Shown here: positions 45,272 through 55,507 of the stretch, in pieces
Numbering within the stretch: position 1 is the first letter of the stretch
Layout: each line of letters starts with the position of its first letter
DNA from: Takakia lepidozioides
Taxonomy: Eukaryota > Streptophyta > Takakiopsida > Takakiales > Takakiaceae
Reading direction: 5' to 3'
Assembly: GCA_030704615.1 (NCBI GenBank)
Contig: CM060734.1
Coordinates: 16,924,001 to 16,988,000 of the forward strand
Length of the DNA: 64,000 nucleotides
The notes under the pieces: model-generated
What the model saw: the letters and a program-made list of their open reading frames with translations, nothing else
What the model was told of the DNA's origin: nothing
The model's database searches: none
Made by a program: the position numbers and the translations under genes

Positions 45272-47345
45272 TTTTTTCCGGCTCCATTTTTCCATTTCGT
45301 GGCCGAAAATGGCTAAGTCCCAGATCTGACTCGCACCAAAAGCGGAGATTCGGCGCCATTTTCCCAGTCATGCAGGTAATTCGAAGAGCGAATGGATGGA
45401 AATCCGGCGCCGGATTTCCATCCGCCAGGTAAGTCGGCGCGCAAAATTTCCGTCATGCAGGTAATTCGAAGAGCGGATGGATGAAAATCCAGCGCCGGAT
45501 TTCCATCGATCCGCTCTTCGAATTACCTGCATGACTGGAAAAATGGTGCCGAATTTCGGATTTTGGGTGCCAGTCAGATCTGGGACTTAGCTGTTTTCGG
45601 CCCCGAACTGGGAAAATGGCGTGTTTTTTTTTTTTTTTTTTTTTTTTTTCGGCGCCATTTTTCCATTTCGTGGCCGAAATGGCTAAGTCCCAGATCTGAC
45701 TTGCACCAAAATCGGAAATTCGGCGCCATTTTTCCAGTCATGCAGGTAATTCGAAGAGCGGATGGATGGAAATCCGGCACCGGATTTCCATCCGCAAGGT
45801 TGGTCGGAGAGCGGATGGATGGAGATCCGGCACCGGATTTCCATCTTGCAGGTAAGTGGAATCCCGGATGGATGGAAATCCGGCGCCGAATTTCCATCCT
45901 GCAGGTAATTCGTATCCCAGATGGATGGAAATTCGGCGCCGGATTTCCATCCAGCAGGTAAGTGAAATCCCGGATGGATGGAAATTCGGCGCCAAATTTC
46001 CGTCCAGCAGGTAATTCGAATCCCGGATGGATGGAAATTCGGCGCCGGATTTCCGTCCTGAAGGTAAGTGGAATCCCGGATGGATGGAAATTCGGCGCCG
46101 AATTTCCATCCTGCAGGTAATTCGAATCCCAGATGGATGGAAATTCGGCGCCGCATTTCCATCCAGCAGGTAACTGGAATCCCGGATGGATCGAAATCCG
46201 GCGCCGAATTTCCATCCTGCAGGTATTTCATCGCTGAGAATTACCTTCCTGCAGGTAATTCTGAGCGAGGAATTACCTTCCTACCTTCGTCGATAAGAAT
46301 TACCTGCAGGAAGGTAATTCATCGATCAGAATTACCTGCAGGAAGGTAATTCTCAGCGATGAAATACCTGGCGAATGGAAATTCGGCGCCGAATATCCAT
46401 ACGCCAGCGATCCGACTTAGCTGCTGGATGGAAATTCGGCGCCGGATTTCCATCCATCCGGGATTCAACTTACCTGCTCGATGGAAATCCGGCGCCGAAT
46501 TTCCATCCATCCGGGATTCGAATTACCTGCAGGATGGAAATGCGGCACCGGATTTCGATCGATCCGGGATTTCACTTACCTGCTGGATGGAAATTCGGCG
46601 CCGGATTTCCATCCATCCGGGATTGCACTTACCTGCTGGGTGGAAATTCGGCGCCGAATTTCCATTCGGGGGCTGGTCTCTGTCGGAGAGGTGCCGGCCT
46701 CTCCGCCGCTCTGTTGGATATTCGGTGCCGAATTTCCGTCCGGCGGTTGAAATATGACGGCCAGGTGCCGACCTCTCCCCCCTCCCCGACCGCATTGGAA
46801 CGGCCCCGGATTGAAATTCGGCGCCGTTTTCCCGTCTGGGGAGGTTTTTATGTCGGCCAGTTTTCGGTCTGACACCCCAACAAGACTTCCTTGGGGGGGC
46901 CCGGATGGAAATTCGGCGCCGAATCTTCATCCAGGGGATGCTCTCTGTCGAACACGTGCCGACCTCTACGCCCGAGGCGACTTCATCCGGGCGTCCCCTG
47001 TTCGATATTCGGTGCCGAATTTCCGTCCGGGGGTTGAAATGTGACGGCCAAGTGCCGGCCTCTCCCCCGTCCCCGACTGCATCCGAACCGCCCCGGATGG
47101 AAATTCGGCGCCGTTTTTGCATCTGGGGGTGTTTTTATGCCGGCCAGTTTTCGGCCTGACCCCCCGACACGACTTCCTTTGGGGGGCCCGGATGGAAATT
47201 CGGCGCCGAATCTCCATCCAGGGGATGTTCTCTGTCGCACACGCGCCAGCCTCTGCGCCCGAGGCGACTTCATCCGGGCTTCCCCTGTTGGATATTGGGT
47301 GCCGAATTTCCATTCGGGGGTAGTAATGTGACGGCACGGTGCCGG
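44961..47345. repeat. E2 array of GGATGGAAATCCGGCGCC palindromes
   Basis: There are more than twenty palindromes with half-site GGATGGAAATCCGGC or GGATGGAAATTCGGC. An almost perfect 84-base palindrome lies at 45057-45140 with one mismatch. The units face one way from 45800 to 46220 and the opposite way from 46370 to 46650. The axis is near 46293, where CAGGTATTTCATCGCTGAG is mirrored. From 46650 to 47345 the units become longer (about 310 bases). Confidence 0.88.
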
Positions 47346-47705
47346 CTTCTCCCCTTCAGCCGTCATCATCCGGACGGCCCCCCACTTTCTGACTGCATAC
47401 CGTTGGCAGTTATTGCGCAAAGACCAGGGGCCGCATTCCGGAGACAAGGTTCATTAACACTCTGACTGTGGATTTTTGAGATAGTTGGCTCCCTGGATTT
47501 GGATCAGGCTTCGTCGCTCGGACAAATCGGCATCGCATTCATTCCCATCGCTGCATCCCCCTTCTACCAGGGAGCTTCCCCGCACTCCATCCTGGCAGTC
47601 TTGTGTGCACATCTCCCATGGCGGAAAAACCCGAGCGCTACAGTGTACTGCCCTCCTCACGAGCATAGAGCTTCATTTCCGTGCAGAGGGGACACCTGCC
47701 GGGTG

Positions 47706-49064
47706 ATGGAGAAATATCTGTGCGTTCGATACCACCTGAAACCGGGGTCGGTTTTTTTGGAGGAGGAAAGGAAGGACTCTAACGGCCTTGTTGTCGAGAG
47801 TATTGTTGTGCTCCACGATGATTTCGGCGATGGCAGGGAATGGCGAGTTCCACCATCGGACAGCGTCATATATAGGGCTGTTGGGGACTTCATTTGCCCG
47901 CCAAATGCACCTTCTATCCTGGCGCCTTCCACGAAACAATCCGCGAATCAGAGAGTGGCTACCTCAAAGAGAGAAGTAAATCCAGAGCCGAACCCATCCA
48001 TGAAGACGAGCGAGAACCGGGTTGTTCACAACCTGTCCGACTCAGACGAGGTCATGGAAATTCCGAGGTTGTCCTGGAGATCAGGCAAGTCCTCAATGGA
48101 CGTCAGTGGAGGAGGGAGTCATATTCCCAGCACGAGCACCGCAGTTCGATCTATTCTTGAAATTCTGCGAGGGCTTCACCTGGAGGGACACCGGTCCGAG
48201 CTGGCCGGGCTGGACTACAGCAAGTTCGCAATTAAATCGGTTACATGCCTTCCCGCCGACGTCGACGGTAATATCTTCTTTGAGTTCCCTCCTCGGGCGG
48301 ACTACTCGAGGGCGTCCGGAATGTTGACAGATATGGATAGAAAACATGACGGTCATCCTTGGTGCGTTACCAAAACCACCAGCATGAAGATGCTCGATGG
48401 TGTGCGGGTGCGCTACGTTGTTTGTGCGGGCGCGTTGCGGTGTTTCTCCCCAACTTGCTTCCACTTTAAATCCAGAGGTCACAGGAACGAGACCGATTGG
48501 ACAGGCACAGCTCATCAACCATTTCGAGCTCAGGAGAAGGTTCCGAACTCCACATTTAAGTGTGCGCATTGCAAAGAACCACCGGCCCACGCATTTCCGG
48601 TTCCTCAGACCCAGCCATTGCAGACTGCTCGGTCCAGTAGAGACGGATTGGACAATTCTGCACATCCCACAATGCGATTCGGAAGAGTGAAGAGACGACA
48701 CCCTCCCAACAAGTTGAATGAGACTCGGATTGCCAATGCTCTTGGGATGGCTTGCACTATTCAGAGCTCCGTGGACGTACCCCCACCCGGCCTTGGGCGT
48801 GTGTATCGGATGGCAACAGCCGGCTCGGCTGTACGCGACGATGTATACACAATTACAATTGGAGTGGAGCCGACTTGCAATTGTACGGACTTCTCGTTGA
48901 TGGAAGCAAAGAAGGGTTCGAAGTATTATCCGTGCAAGCATCTGTATTACATTTACCTGAAGAGGTTGAGGATGAACGTGACTATTGATGACTTTATTCA
49001 TGCACCGGCGTTGAGCGTGAACGAGCTGCACAAACTCCTCCTTAGGGATTCCAGAAATCATTGA
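47706..49064 (+). CDS. E2 SWIM-finger protein without transposase core
   Basis: The ORF is open without any stop from 47499. The ATG at 47706 gives MEKYLCVRYHLKPGSVFLEE, matching E1 just after its own start region. The N-terminal part resembles E1 through HPWCVTKTTSMKMLDGVRVR and the cysteine cluster ending KCAHCKEPPAHAF. It then jumps to the region before the SWIM finger (MRFGRVKRRHPPNK), followed by TCNCTDFSLME, YYPCKHLYYIYLK and a conserved tail. The DD(E) core present in E1 is absent. It could bind transposon ends without cutting, but that is inference. The length is about 452 residues. Confidence 0.72.
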   Translation: MEKYLCVRYHLKPGSVFLEEERKDSNGLVVESIVVLHDDFGDGREWRVPPSDSVIYRAVGDFICPPNAPSILAPSTKQSANQRVATSKREVNPEPNPSMKTSENRVVHNLSDSDEVMEIPRLSWRSGKSSMDVSGGGSHIPSTSTAVRSILEILRGLHLEGHRSELAGLDYSKFAIKSVTCLPADVDGNIFFEFPPRADYSRASGMLTDMDRKHDGHPWCVTKTTSMKMLDGVRVRYVVCAGALRCFSPTCFHFKSRGHRNETDWTGTAHQPFRAQEKVPNSTFKCAHCKEPPAHAFPVPQTQPLQTARSSRDGLDNSAHPTMRFGRVKRRHPPNKLNETRIANALGMACTIQSSVDVPPPGLGRVYRMATAGSAVRDDVYTITIGVEPTCNCTDFSLMEAKKGSKYYPCKHLYYIYLKRLRMNVTIDDFIHAPALSVNELHKLLLRDSRNH

Positions 49065-49194
49065 TGGGGCAAAGGGAATCCTCCATATGGATATTTTCAA
49101 TTGCATTTTGCTGTATCAGACTTTTTTTTGCAGTGTAATGAAATGCACCCCAAAACTCCTGGAATGAGGCAATATTCCATTCAAACTGAGATCC

Positions 49195-49590
49195 AACAGA
49201 AGCAGTTGTGGGGCCATTTCTGGAAAAATGGCGCCGAATTTCTCTTTTTGGGGCCGAAAACTGGCTAAGTCCCAACATGCACTGGTACCGTGTCTGGGAA
49301 AATGGCGCCGAATTTCTCTTTTTGGGGCCGAAAACTGGCTAAGTCCCAACATGCACTGGTACAGTGTCTGGAAAAATGGCGCCGAATTTCCCTATTTTGC
49401 GCCGAAAACTGGCTAAGTCCGAACATGCACTGGAAAAATGGCGCCGAATTACCTGTCATGAGGGGACCTATAGCCGCGGAATTCGGCACCATTTTTCGCC
49501 AGAGAGACCTATTACCGCGAAATACGTCGCCGTTTTTCAGGTTATGGACCCTATTACCGCGAAATTCGGCGCCATATTTGCACATGTCAC
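49195..49590 (+). repeat. E2 right subterminal repeats
   Basis: Three near-identical units of 74 bases hold AAATGGCGCCGAATTTCTC and GGGGCCGAAAACTGGCTAAG. They are followed by diverged units to 49590. They share the GGCGCC core with the left arrays. Confidence 0.8.
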
Positions 49591-49744
49591 TGGGAATTGG
49601 CATGAGCGGAAGACGAAATATCATGAGCACAATTGTCAAAACTGCAATTTTCCCTTCAAGGGGCCGAATAATATATTTGTTTTTCCTGACACATTGCATT
49701 AAATTATTGTTTTTTATTGTTTTTTATTTTCGAAATTTGTACTT

Positions 49745-49812
49745 CTGCTCATGAAAACCGATTGTCTTACTACTCCGCTCATGCCGCTCATGCTCATGAA
49801 ATAACAAACCTC
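49745..49812 (-). repeat. E2 right terminal inverted repeat
   Basis: The reverse complement begins GAGGTTTGTTATTTCATGAG, then CATGAGCGGCATGAGCGG. It pairs with the left end at 43103-43140, which reads CTATTTCATGAGCGGCATGA and on. Confidence 0.85.
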
Positions 49813-51244
49813 TCAAGGAGCCAAGGAGCCAAGATAGGGGGCTGATACCTCTTGTGTGAAGGGGATGCATGTGTGGAGCATGCATTCAGCCTAGTTAGGC
49901 CTCCATCTTTAAGCTTTGGAGAGCTACAAGAGAAGGTAAGGGGCTGATTTGCTCTTATGTGACAGTCCGGCACTTGTAGAGCATGTTTTGAGTTGGGGTT
50001 TCAGCTTCAAGCCTAGATAGAGCATGGCTCTTGAAGTGGCAGGTGTAGGGGGCTGGAATAGGCTCTAAGATACATGCTATGGCCAAGGAGAGCGCATGAA
50101 GGAGTGCTTACAAGGGCTGGAGACCAACAAGGCTTGGTTGTTTGCCATGGATTTGAGTGGCGTGTTGTGGGAGTCTAAGTGAGAAAGAGGGCTTGGTTTG
50201 TGGCAAGTAGGCCTCTCATGAGGTAGAGCTACTATTGGTGGTGTGTAGGAGTGGAAGAGAGCAAGAAAATAGCTCGGGTACCGTAGCCGTTGCAAGGAAG
50301 CTGCATGGGGTCGAAGGGGTCACACTATGAAAATTAGTGGCGGGGCAGCCACCAACCGCCATGGCCACAACCAAGGGCCACGGGAAAGACCACGAAGGGG
50401 CACCGTGAGAGTTAGTGGCGGGGGTAGCCACTAACCGTCACGGCCACAACCAAGGGTCACTGGAAAGCCACGAAGGGGCACTAGTGAGGGCTAGTGGCAG
50501 CCACGACCACAACCACTAAATGAAGGGTCACTAGCTAGTGGGAGGCTAGTGGCATGGCAACAACTAAGGTCCAAAAAGAAATATTTTTAGAATATTCTAT
50601 GGGAGCTTTGGAACCCATTGAGAACTCTGGGGAACCTATAGGAAACCGTTGGGAATTCGTTGGGAACTCATTGGGAATCGTGGGGAACAATGCCATGGGG
50701 GATATCGCCCTGCAGGTAATTCCTTTGGACAGATCTTTGTTGGGGCTTATATGTACCTCCATTTGCTCATGTTTTGAACCTTAAGGTCCGCAGAGCAAAC
50801 CTAGGTTCAAAGGAAACAAAGCATATGAATTCGACTTCCACAATATTCTGTGGTTTCCTGAGGTGGTTCCATTCTGAGGAATGGCTGGTGGACATAAGGA
50901 GGCACTGGCGGACCATGTGGAGGCTTGCATGGGCCCTTGAAGGCCAAGTTTTATAAGCTTGTGGAGGGCTGTCTGATGAGAGTTTACAAGATACTCCCCA
51001 TGGTCATGCAAGTGAGAGTAGAGAGGGAATGGCGAGTGTTGGGATAAGTGCATGTTGGGGTTAGGCATTGCTTTAGCTTCTCTTCCTCGTAGTTTTCCAC
51101 CCTCTCTATATAGGCCAAAACCTTTCCGTAGGTGGAGGCAAGAGTTACTCCGGGTTGGGCTGGGGTGTCCTTGCAGGAGCGACACTGTGGAGTGATTTTA
51201 GTGTGGGCGAGTTGTTGTTTTGATTCTTTGTGTCTGGATCCCCT

Positions 51245-54149
51245 TGTCAAGTTATTTTACCACTAGTGTGAAACTAGCTAGGAAATAGCTAGCTTTTACA
51301 TATTGACATTTGGGATTGGCCCAAGTGTCAATCCAGGGGTCAAGGCAGATTTAGGCCCTGGAGTGGTTATCTTCACGGCAAGCGTGGGAGGCTCATCTTT
51401 CTCGAGTTGAGCCTCACCGCGCCTAGCTATGGCGCCGTAGTGTGGATTCCCCATGGCGTGGGGTGCACTTGGCTTGACTTGTATTTGAGTGATGAGGTTA
51501 TATATGCATGAGTTTATGCTTCAGCTTTGTGAGCTCGCATGAGCTTGCGCTTGTATTCTTCTTCTTTATCACTCGAGAAAGATGAGCTCGTATCTATGAG
51601 TGCTAGATACGAGTTAGTTGTAGCACTTGTGGTTTTTGCTTGAAAATGAGGGAAACCAAGTTGTTATGCAAGGAGCATCGTGGAGCTCTTGGTTGTTAGA
51701 AGCGGAGGCGATGTGGGTTACGAGGTGGTAAACCTTGGCATTCGATCTTCAGCTTCAGAGATGAAAGCACCATACTGCAGGTAATTCCAGAGCACCTTGA
51801 TGGTTTCAGATTGTGTACATGCATGAGCAAGCACGATTGGGAAGAGGACCAGTCAAGAGCAGGTTATAGTGGCTTTGGTGGCAAAGCTGAGAACTGGACT
51901 TGGGAATGCGAGCTTTCATTGTGTGAAGGATTGCAAGACCAAGCGAAAGGGCTGATTTGGCTTGGGGCAAATCAGTGCACTTTGTGGAGTATGGTGAGAT
52001 TGGGTTTCAATCTCGAGCTTCAGCATTGAGAGGGCTCTTGTCATGGCAAGAGCAGGGCTGGAACAGGAGCTAAGAGGTGCGGCAAGGGAATGTGCACCTA
52101 GGGTTTCAGAGCTTGGAAGAAGAGCTCTTGCACCACAAGAGAAGTGTCTTGTGGCTGGAAATGTAAGCCTTAGGGTTTCAGGAGCTTGGCAAAGGCTATG
52201 GAGTGCTTAGTCTTGTCTTAGAGAGCATCAAGGAGCCAAGGAGCCAAGATAGGGGGCTGATATCTCTTGTGTGAAGAGGTTGCATGTGTGGAGCATGTAT
52301 TCAGCTCATTGAAGCTTCCATCTTCAAGCTTGGAGGGCAAGCAAGGAAGAGGGAAGGGCTGACTTCCCTTATGTGAGGGCAATGTATGTGTGGAGCATGC
52401 TATCAGCCTGGTGAAGGCTTGCCCTTTTAGGTGTGGGAGTGCAAGAAAGGAAGGAAGGGGCTGGTTTCCCTGTAGGGCATGTAGAGCATGCTTTCAGCCT
52501 GCTGAAGCTTGTATTATCAGGTTTGTGGGTGCAAGAAATGAAGCAAATGAGCTGATTCTCTTATGGTGAGAGTGGGGCATGTGTGGAGCATGCCTTCAGC
52601 CCATTGAGGCTCTTGTTTTCAAGCCTTAGAGAGCTAGAACGGAAGGTCTAGGGCTGGTTTCCACTTGGAGTGAAAGAACAGCACTTGTAGGGCCTATGTG
52701 AGTTGGGGTTTCAACTTCAAGCTTGAAGGGAGCGCAACTCTGGAAGCAACAGGTGTAGAGGGCTGGAATAGGCTCTAAGACAGATGCTATGGCCAATGAG
52801 AGTGCTTGAATGAGTGCTCACAAGGGCTGGGAACCAGCAGGGCTTGGTTGTTTGCCATTGAGTTTAGTGGCGTGTTTGGAGAGGCTAAGTGAGAAAGAAG
52901 GCTTGGTTTGTGGCAACCACCTCATGGCTTAGGGCTACTATGGTGGTGTGTGGGAGCCGAAAGAGCAAGGATACCTTGCTGATTTCCTCACAGCCACCAT
53001 AGCTCGGTGGAAAGAAGCCTAGAGTCCAAGAGACACAAACCCTAGCTTGGCGTGGCTAAACCCCTTGGAGAAATGGCTAAACTTCCAGAGCGGCCATGTG
53101 TGGGGCTGTGACAGGCTGTGGCAAGCTGTCACGGGCTGTGTCAGGCTGTGACGGGCTGTGCCCTGTGCCCTGTGGGGCAGTGACGGGCTGTGACAGGCTG
53201 CGGCGAGCTGTGACAGGCTGTGCCATGGCCTTTGGGGCTGTGACGGGCTGTGACAGGCCGTGCCTGAGGCCTTTGAGGCTGTGACGGGCTGTGAGGGGCT
53301 GTGACAGGCCGTGCCCATGGCCTTTGGGGCTGTGACGGGCTGTGAGGGCTGTGACAGGCCGTGCCCATGGCCTTTGGGGCTGTGACGGGCTGTGACGGCT
53401 GTGACAGGCCGTGCCCATGGCCTTTGGGGCTGTGACGGGGTGAGGGGCTGTGACAGGCCGTGCCTGAGGCCTTTGGGGCTGTGACGGGCTGTGAGGGGCT
53501 GTGACAGGCCGTGCCTGAGGCCTTTGAGGCTGTGACGGGCTGTGATGGGCTGTGCAAGCTGTGACAGGCTGTGATGGGCTGTGATGGGCTGTGACAGGCT
53601 GTGCCCGGTGCCCTGTGGGGGCTGTGCGGGCTGTGTCAGGCTGTGCCCAGTGGCCCTTGAGGCTGTGTGACAGGCTGTGAGGGGCTGCGACAGGCTGTGC
53701 CCAGTGGCCTGTGGGACTGTGACGGCTGTGACCAGTGAGCTGTGTGGGCCTGTGCTGGTCTGTGGTGGCCCGTGTTGACCTGTGGACGGCCTGTGCTGAC
53801 TCGTGGAGGCACTGGTGGACTGCCTAAGGACTGGCATGTGGTCTGGAAGGCCGAATTTTGAAGCTCGTGGAGGGCGGTTTGAGGAGTATCTTCATGATAT
53901 TCCCATGGTCATGCAAGTGAGGGTAGAGAGGAGATGCAGAGTGTTGGGATGAGGCATGCTGGGTTAGGCATTGCTTTAGCTTCTCTTCCTCGTAGTTTCC
54001 ACCCTCTCATTAGGCCAAGACCTTTCCGTAGGTGGAGGCAAGAGTCAGTCCGGGTTTGGGCTGGGGTGTCCTTGCAGGAGCAACACCGTGGAGTTGTTTT
54101 TGGTGTGGGGGAGTTGTCGATCTGATTTCTTGTGTTTGGATCCCCTCCA
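51245..54149 (+). repeat. Long direct repeat unit, copy 2
   Basis: About 2.9 kb, matching copy 1 in order, with the empty E2 target at 52228-52235. It is longer because of a satellite block at 53094-53800. It ends ...TTTGGATCCCCT, where family D LTR sequence resumes at 54150. No gene is supported in it. Confidence 0.72.
53094..53800 (+). repeat. GGCTGTGAC satellite
   Basis: Short repeats of GGCTGTGAC(A/G)G are grouped into higher-order units of about 60 bases ending in GGCCGTGCCCATGGCCTTTG. The core is the same as in the LTRs of A and B (497-671, 26430-26575, 37860-38040). Open frames on both strands here are repeat artefacts. Confidence 0.85.
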
Positions 54150-54466
54150 TACCTGCATGCTTGACTGTGCGCCATGCTAGTTTTGTGTGGGCGCTTGTTT
54201 TTATAGGTGATTGGTCCGGATTTGATCACCGGCCAGTCCTAGAGCATGCTGTCGATGGTGAGGCTGGGGTGATGACCAGCCAGACCATCATTGTTTCTCC
54301 TGTGGTGAGGTGGAGGTGATGACCAGCCAACCATAGGAGTGCTTGCGGTGGATGCAGGTACAGGTGTAGGCTATGTTAGGAACTTAGTATTCCAAACCAT
54401 AAGCCGCAACAGGTTCTCTACCCGGTTACCTTGTGGAGAGGGGGTTAGGGACATGTTCATGACCGG

Positions 54467-55507
54467 TTGAGTGTCAACACGGAGGTGCCACTAGTTGCTG
54501 GGGACAGTGCCGGTTCGAGCACTAGCGATACTAGTGGGTACACGAGACGAGGTGTGCGGTTTAGGCCACCTTCACCTCCTGTGTCTTCCACGGAAGGTTC
54601 TGATTCGGATTGTGAATCAGGAGGGCTCATACCGGCGGTGCAAGTTGTTTCTTTGCCATTGTTGTGGGACACAATGGAGGAGATGTATGGAGCTACCAAG
54701 GGGCCACGAAGGTACTCTGGGGCGGTGGGCACCATCGAGTTGGATGATTTTATCCAAGAGTTTGATAGTTGGTGTGATTTGCAGCAAATGCGCAATCCAC
54801 AACTATTTACGCCTTTCATGGCATGGAAGGGGCTGTTTCAGCACCTTGAGGGGCCGCCTATGGATGATTACCATGAGTTCAGGCGGGGGCATGAGGTTGA
54901 GATCGAGGAGTGGAGGATGTACTGGTCACCCGACTATGTCTCCATCACTAGGGGCACTAGAGCCACGAGGGCAGTGGCTACACCTGCCGCTGCACCGGCA
55001 GCTTCAGCAAGCAGCAGTGGGACTGGTGGTACAGTAGCTACGACGTCCACCCAAGCCACTACCGCACCAGCACTAGCACCCGTGCCTGCCTTCAACCCTG
55101 TTGTGGAGTTCTTCGAAGAGTTGAGAGGGAACTACCAAGGGGTGAGGACAGAGAAGTTGCGGAGCTTGCAAGAGTTCCAACGGAAGCCGACCGAGAGCTT
55201 GAGGGAGGCTTTCACTCGCATGAGGCGCTTGATAAATGTAACCCAAGGGGTTACGGAAGCTCAGGCAGTCCAATTCTGGTATGGGATATTGGACAAGGAG
55301 CTGAGGAGAAGGGTGCGGGATGCAACTCTCCTACAAGCGGCCCAACCCACCTTAGCAAATGTGTTTTTGCTGGCAGAGCGGATAGAGCTCAACATGGTGG
55401 AGGAACGAGTGGTCATGGTGGGATTTGCTAAGGAGACACCACGGGGTAGTGGTGCTCCTAGCCAACCACTACCTCAACGTGCTCAAGGCAACAAGGGGCT
55501 CAGGTGA
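54467..55507 (+). CDS. D2 Gag, capsid part
   Basis: This is about 346 codons of capsid-type Gag. It has an acidic/serine start, the segment GAVGTIELDDFIQEFDSWCD, and the conserved retrotransposon-gag stretch (TEKLRSLQEFQRKPTESLRE then FTRMRRLI). The frame opens at 54449 without an ATG near the start, so the initiation codon is unsure. It ends with TGA at 55505. D3 has one more base in the matching place (AAGAGGGCTC against AAGGGGCTC) and reads on into the next frame. The ancestral protein was thus one continuous Gag-protease-DNMT, and D2 carries a one-base deletion or uses frameshifting. Confidence 0.82.
   Translation: MSVNTEVPLVAGDSAGSSTSDTSGYTRRGVRFRPPSPPVSSTEGSDSDCESGGLIPAVQVVSLPLLWDTMEEMYGATKGPRRYSGAVGTIELDDFIQEFDSWCDLQQMRNPQLFTPFMAWKGLFQHLEGPPMDDYHEFRRGHEVEIEEWRMYWSPDYVSITRGTRATRAVATPAAAPAASASSSGTGGTVATTSTQATTAPALAPVPAFNPVVEFFEELRGNYQGVRTEKLRSLQEFQRKPTESLREAFTRMRRLINVTQGVTEAQAVQFWYGILDKELRRRVRDATLLQAAQPTLANVFLLAERIELNMVEERVVMVGFAKETPRGSGAPSQPLPQRAQGNKGLR

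Larger units (their letters stand above)
43103..49812 (+). mobile_element. E2: 6.7-kb TIR DNA transposon related to E1
   Basis: The left end is GGGGGCTGCTATTTCATGAG and the reverse-complemented right end is GAGGTTTGTTATTTCATGAG, the E1 end sequence. The 8-bp TSD and empty site confirm movement. Inside are two long palindrome arrays, one intact ORF lacking the catalytic core, and a short right array. It is probably non-autonomous and moved by a full-length relative such as E1. Confidence 0.9.
42229..51244 (+). repeat. Long direct repeat unit, copy 1 (contains E2)
   Basis: It starts TGTCAAGTTAATTTACCAC and ends just before the second unit with the same start at 51245. Excluding E2 it is about 2.3 kb. 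Both copies share an opening block (TTTGGGATTGGCCCAAGTG), a GCATCAAGGAGCCAAGGAGC block, and a closing block (TAGGCATTGCTTTAGCTTC ... GTGTCCTTGCAGGAGC ... GGATCCCCT). Part of it (50290-50560) is made of GGGCACTAGTGAGGGCTAG-type repeats. No coding frame is supported. It could be two abutting long LTRs or a duplicated non-coding element. Confidence 0.7.

Noticed and set aside
43280-46220. Long overlapping ORFs in the E2 arrays (up to 220 codons)
   Set aside because: They follow the repeat period, occur on both strands, and are rich in repeated segments and poly-lysine or poly-phenylalanine from the T runs. They are repeat artefacts.
45057-47345. CRISPR-like array (regular palindromic repeats with spacers)
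   Set aside because: The genome is eukaryotic, repeats and spacers vary in length, spacers are themselves repeated, and there are no cas genes.
53019-53837. 272-codon minus-strand ORF with repeated SQPVTA segments
   Set aside because: It is a translation of the GGCTGTGAC satellite. Several frames stay open because the repeat lacks stops.
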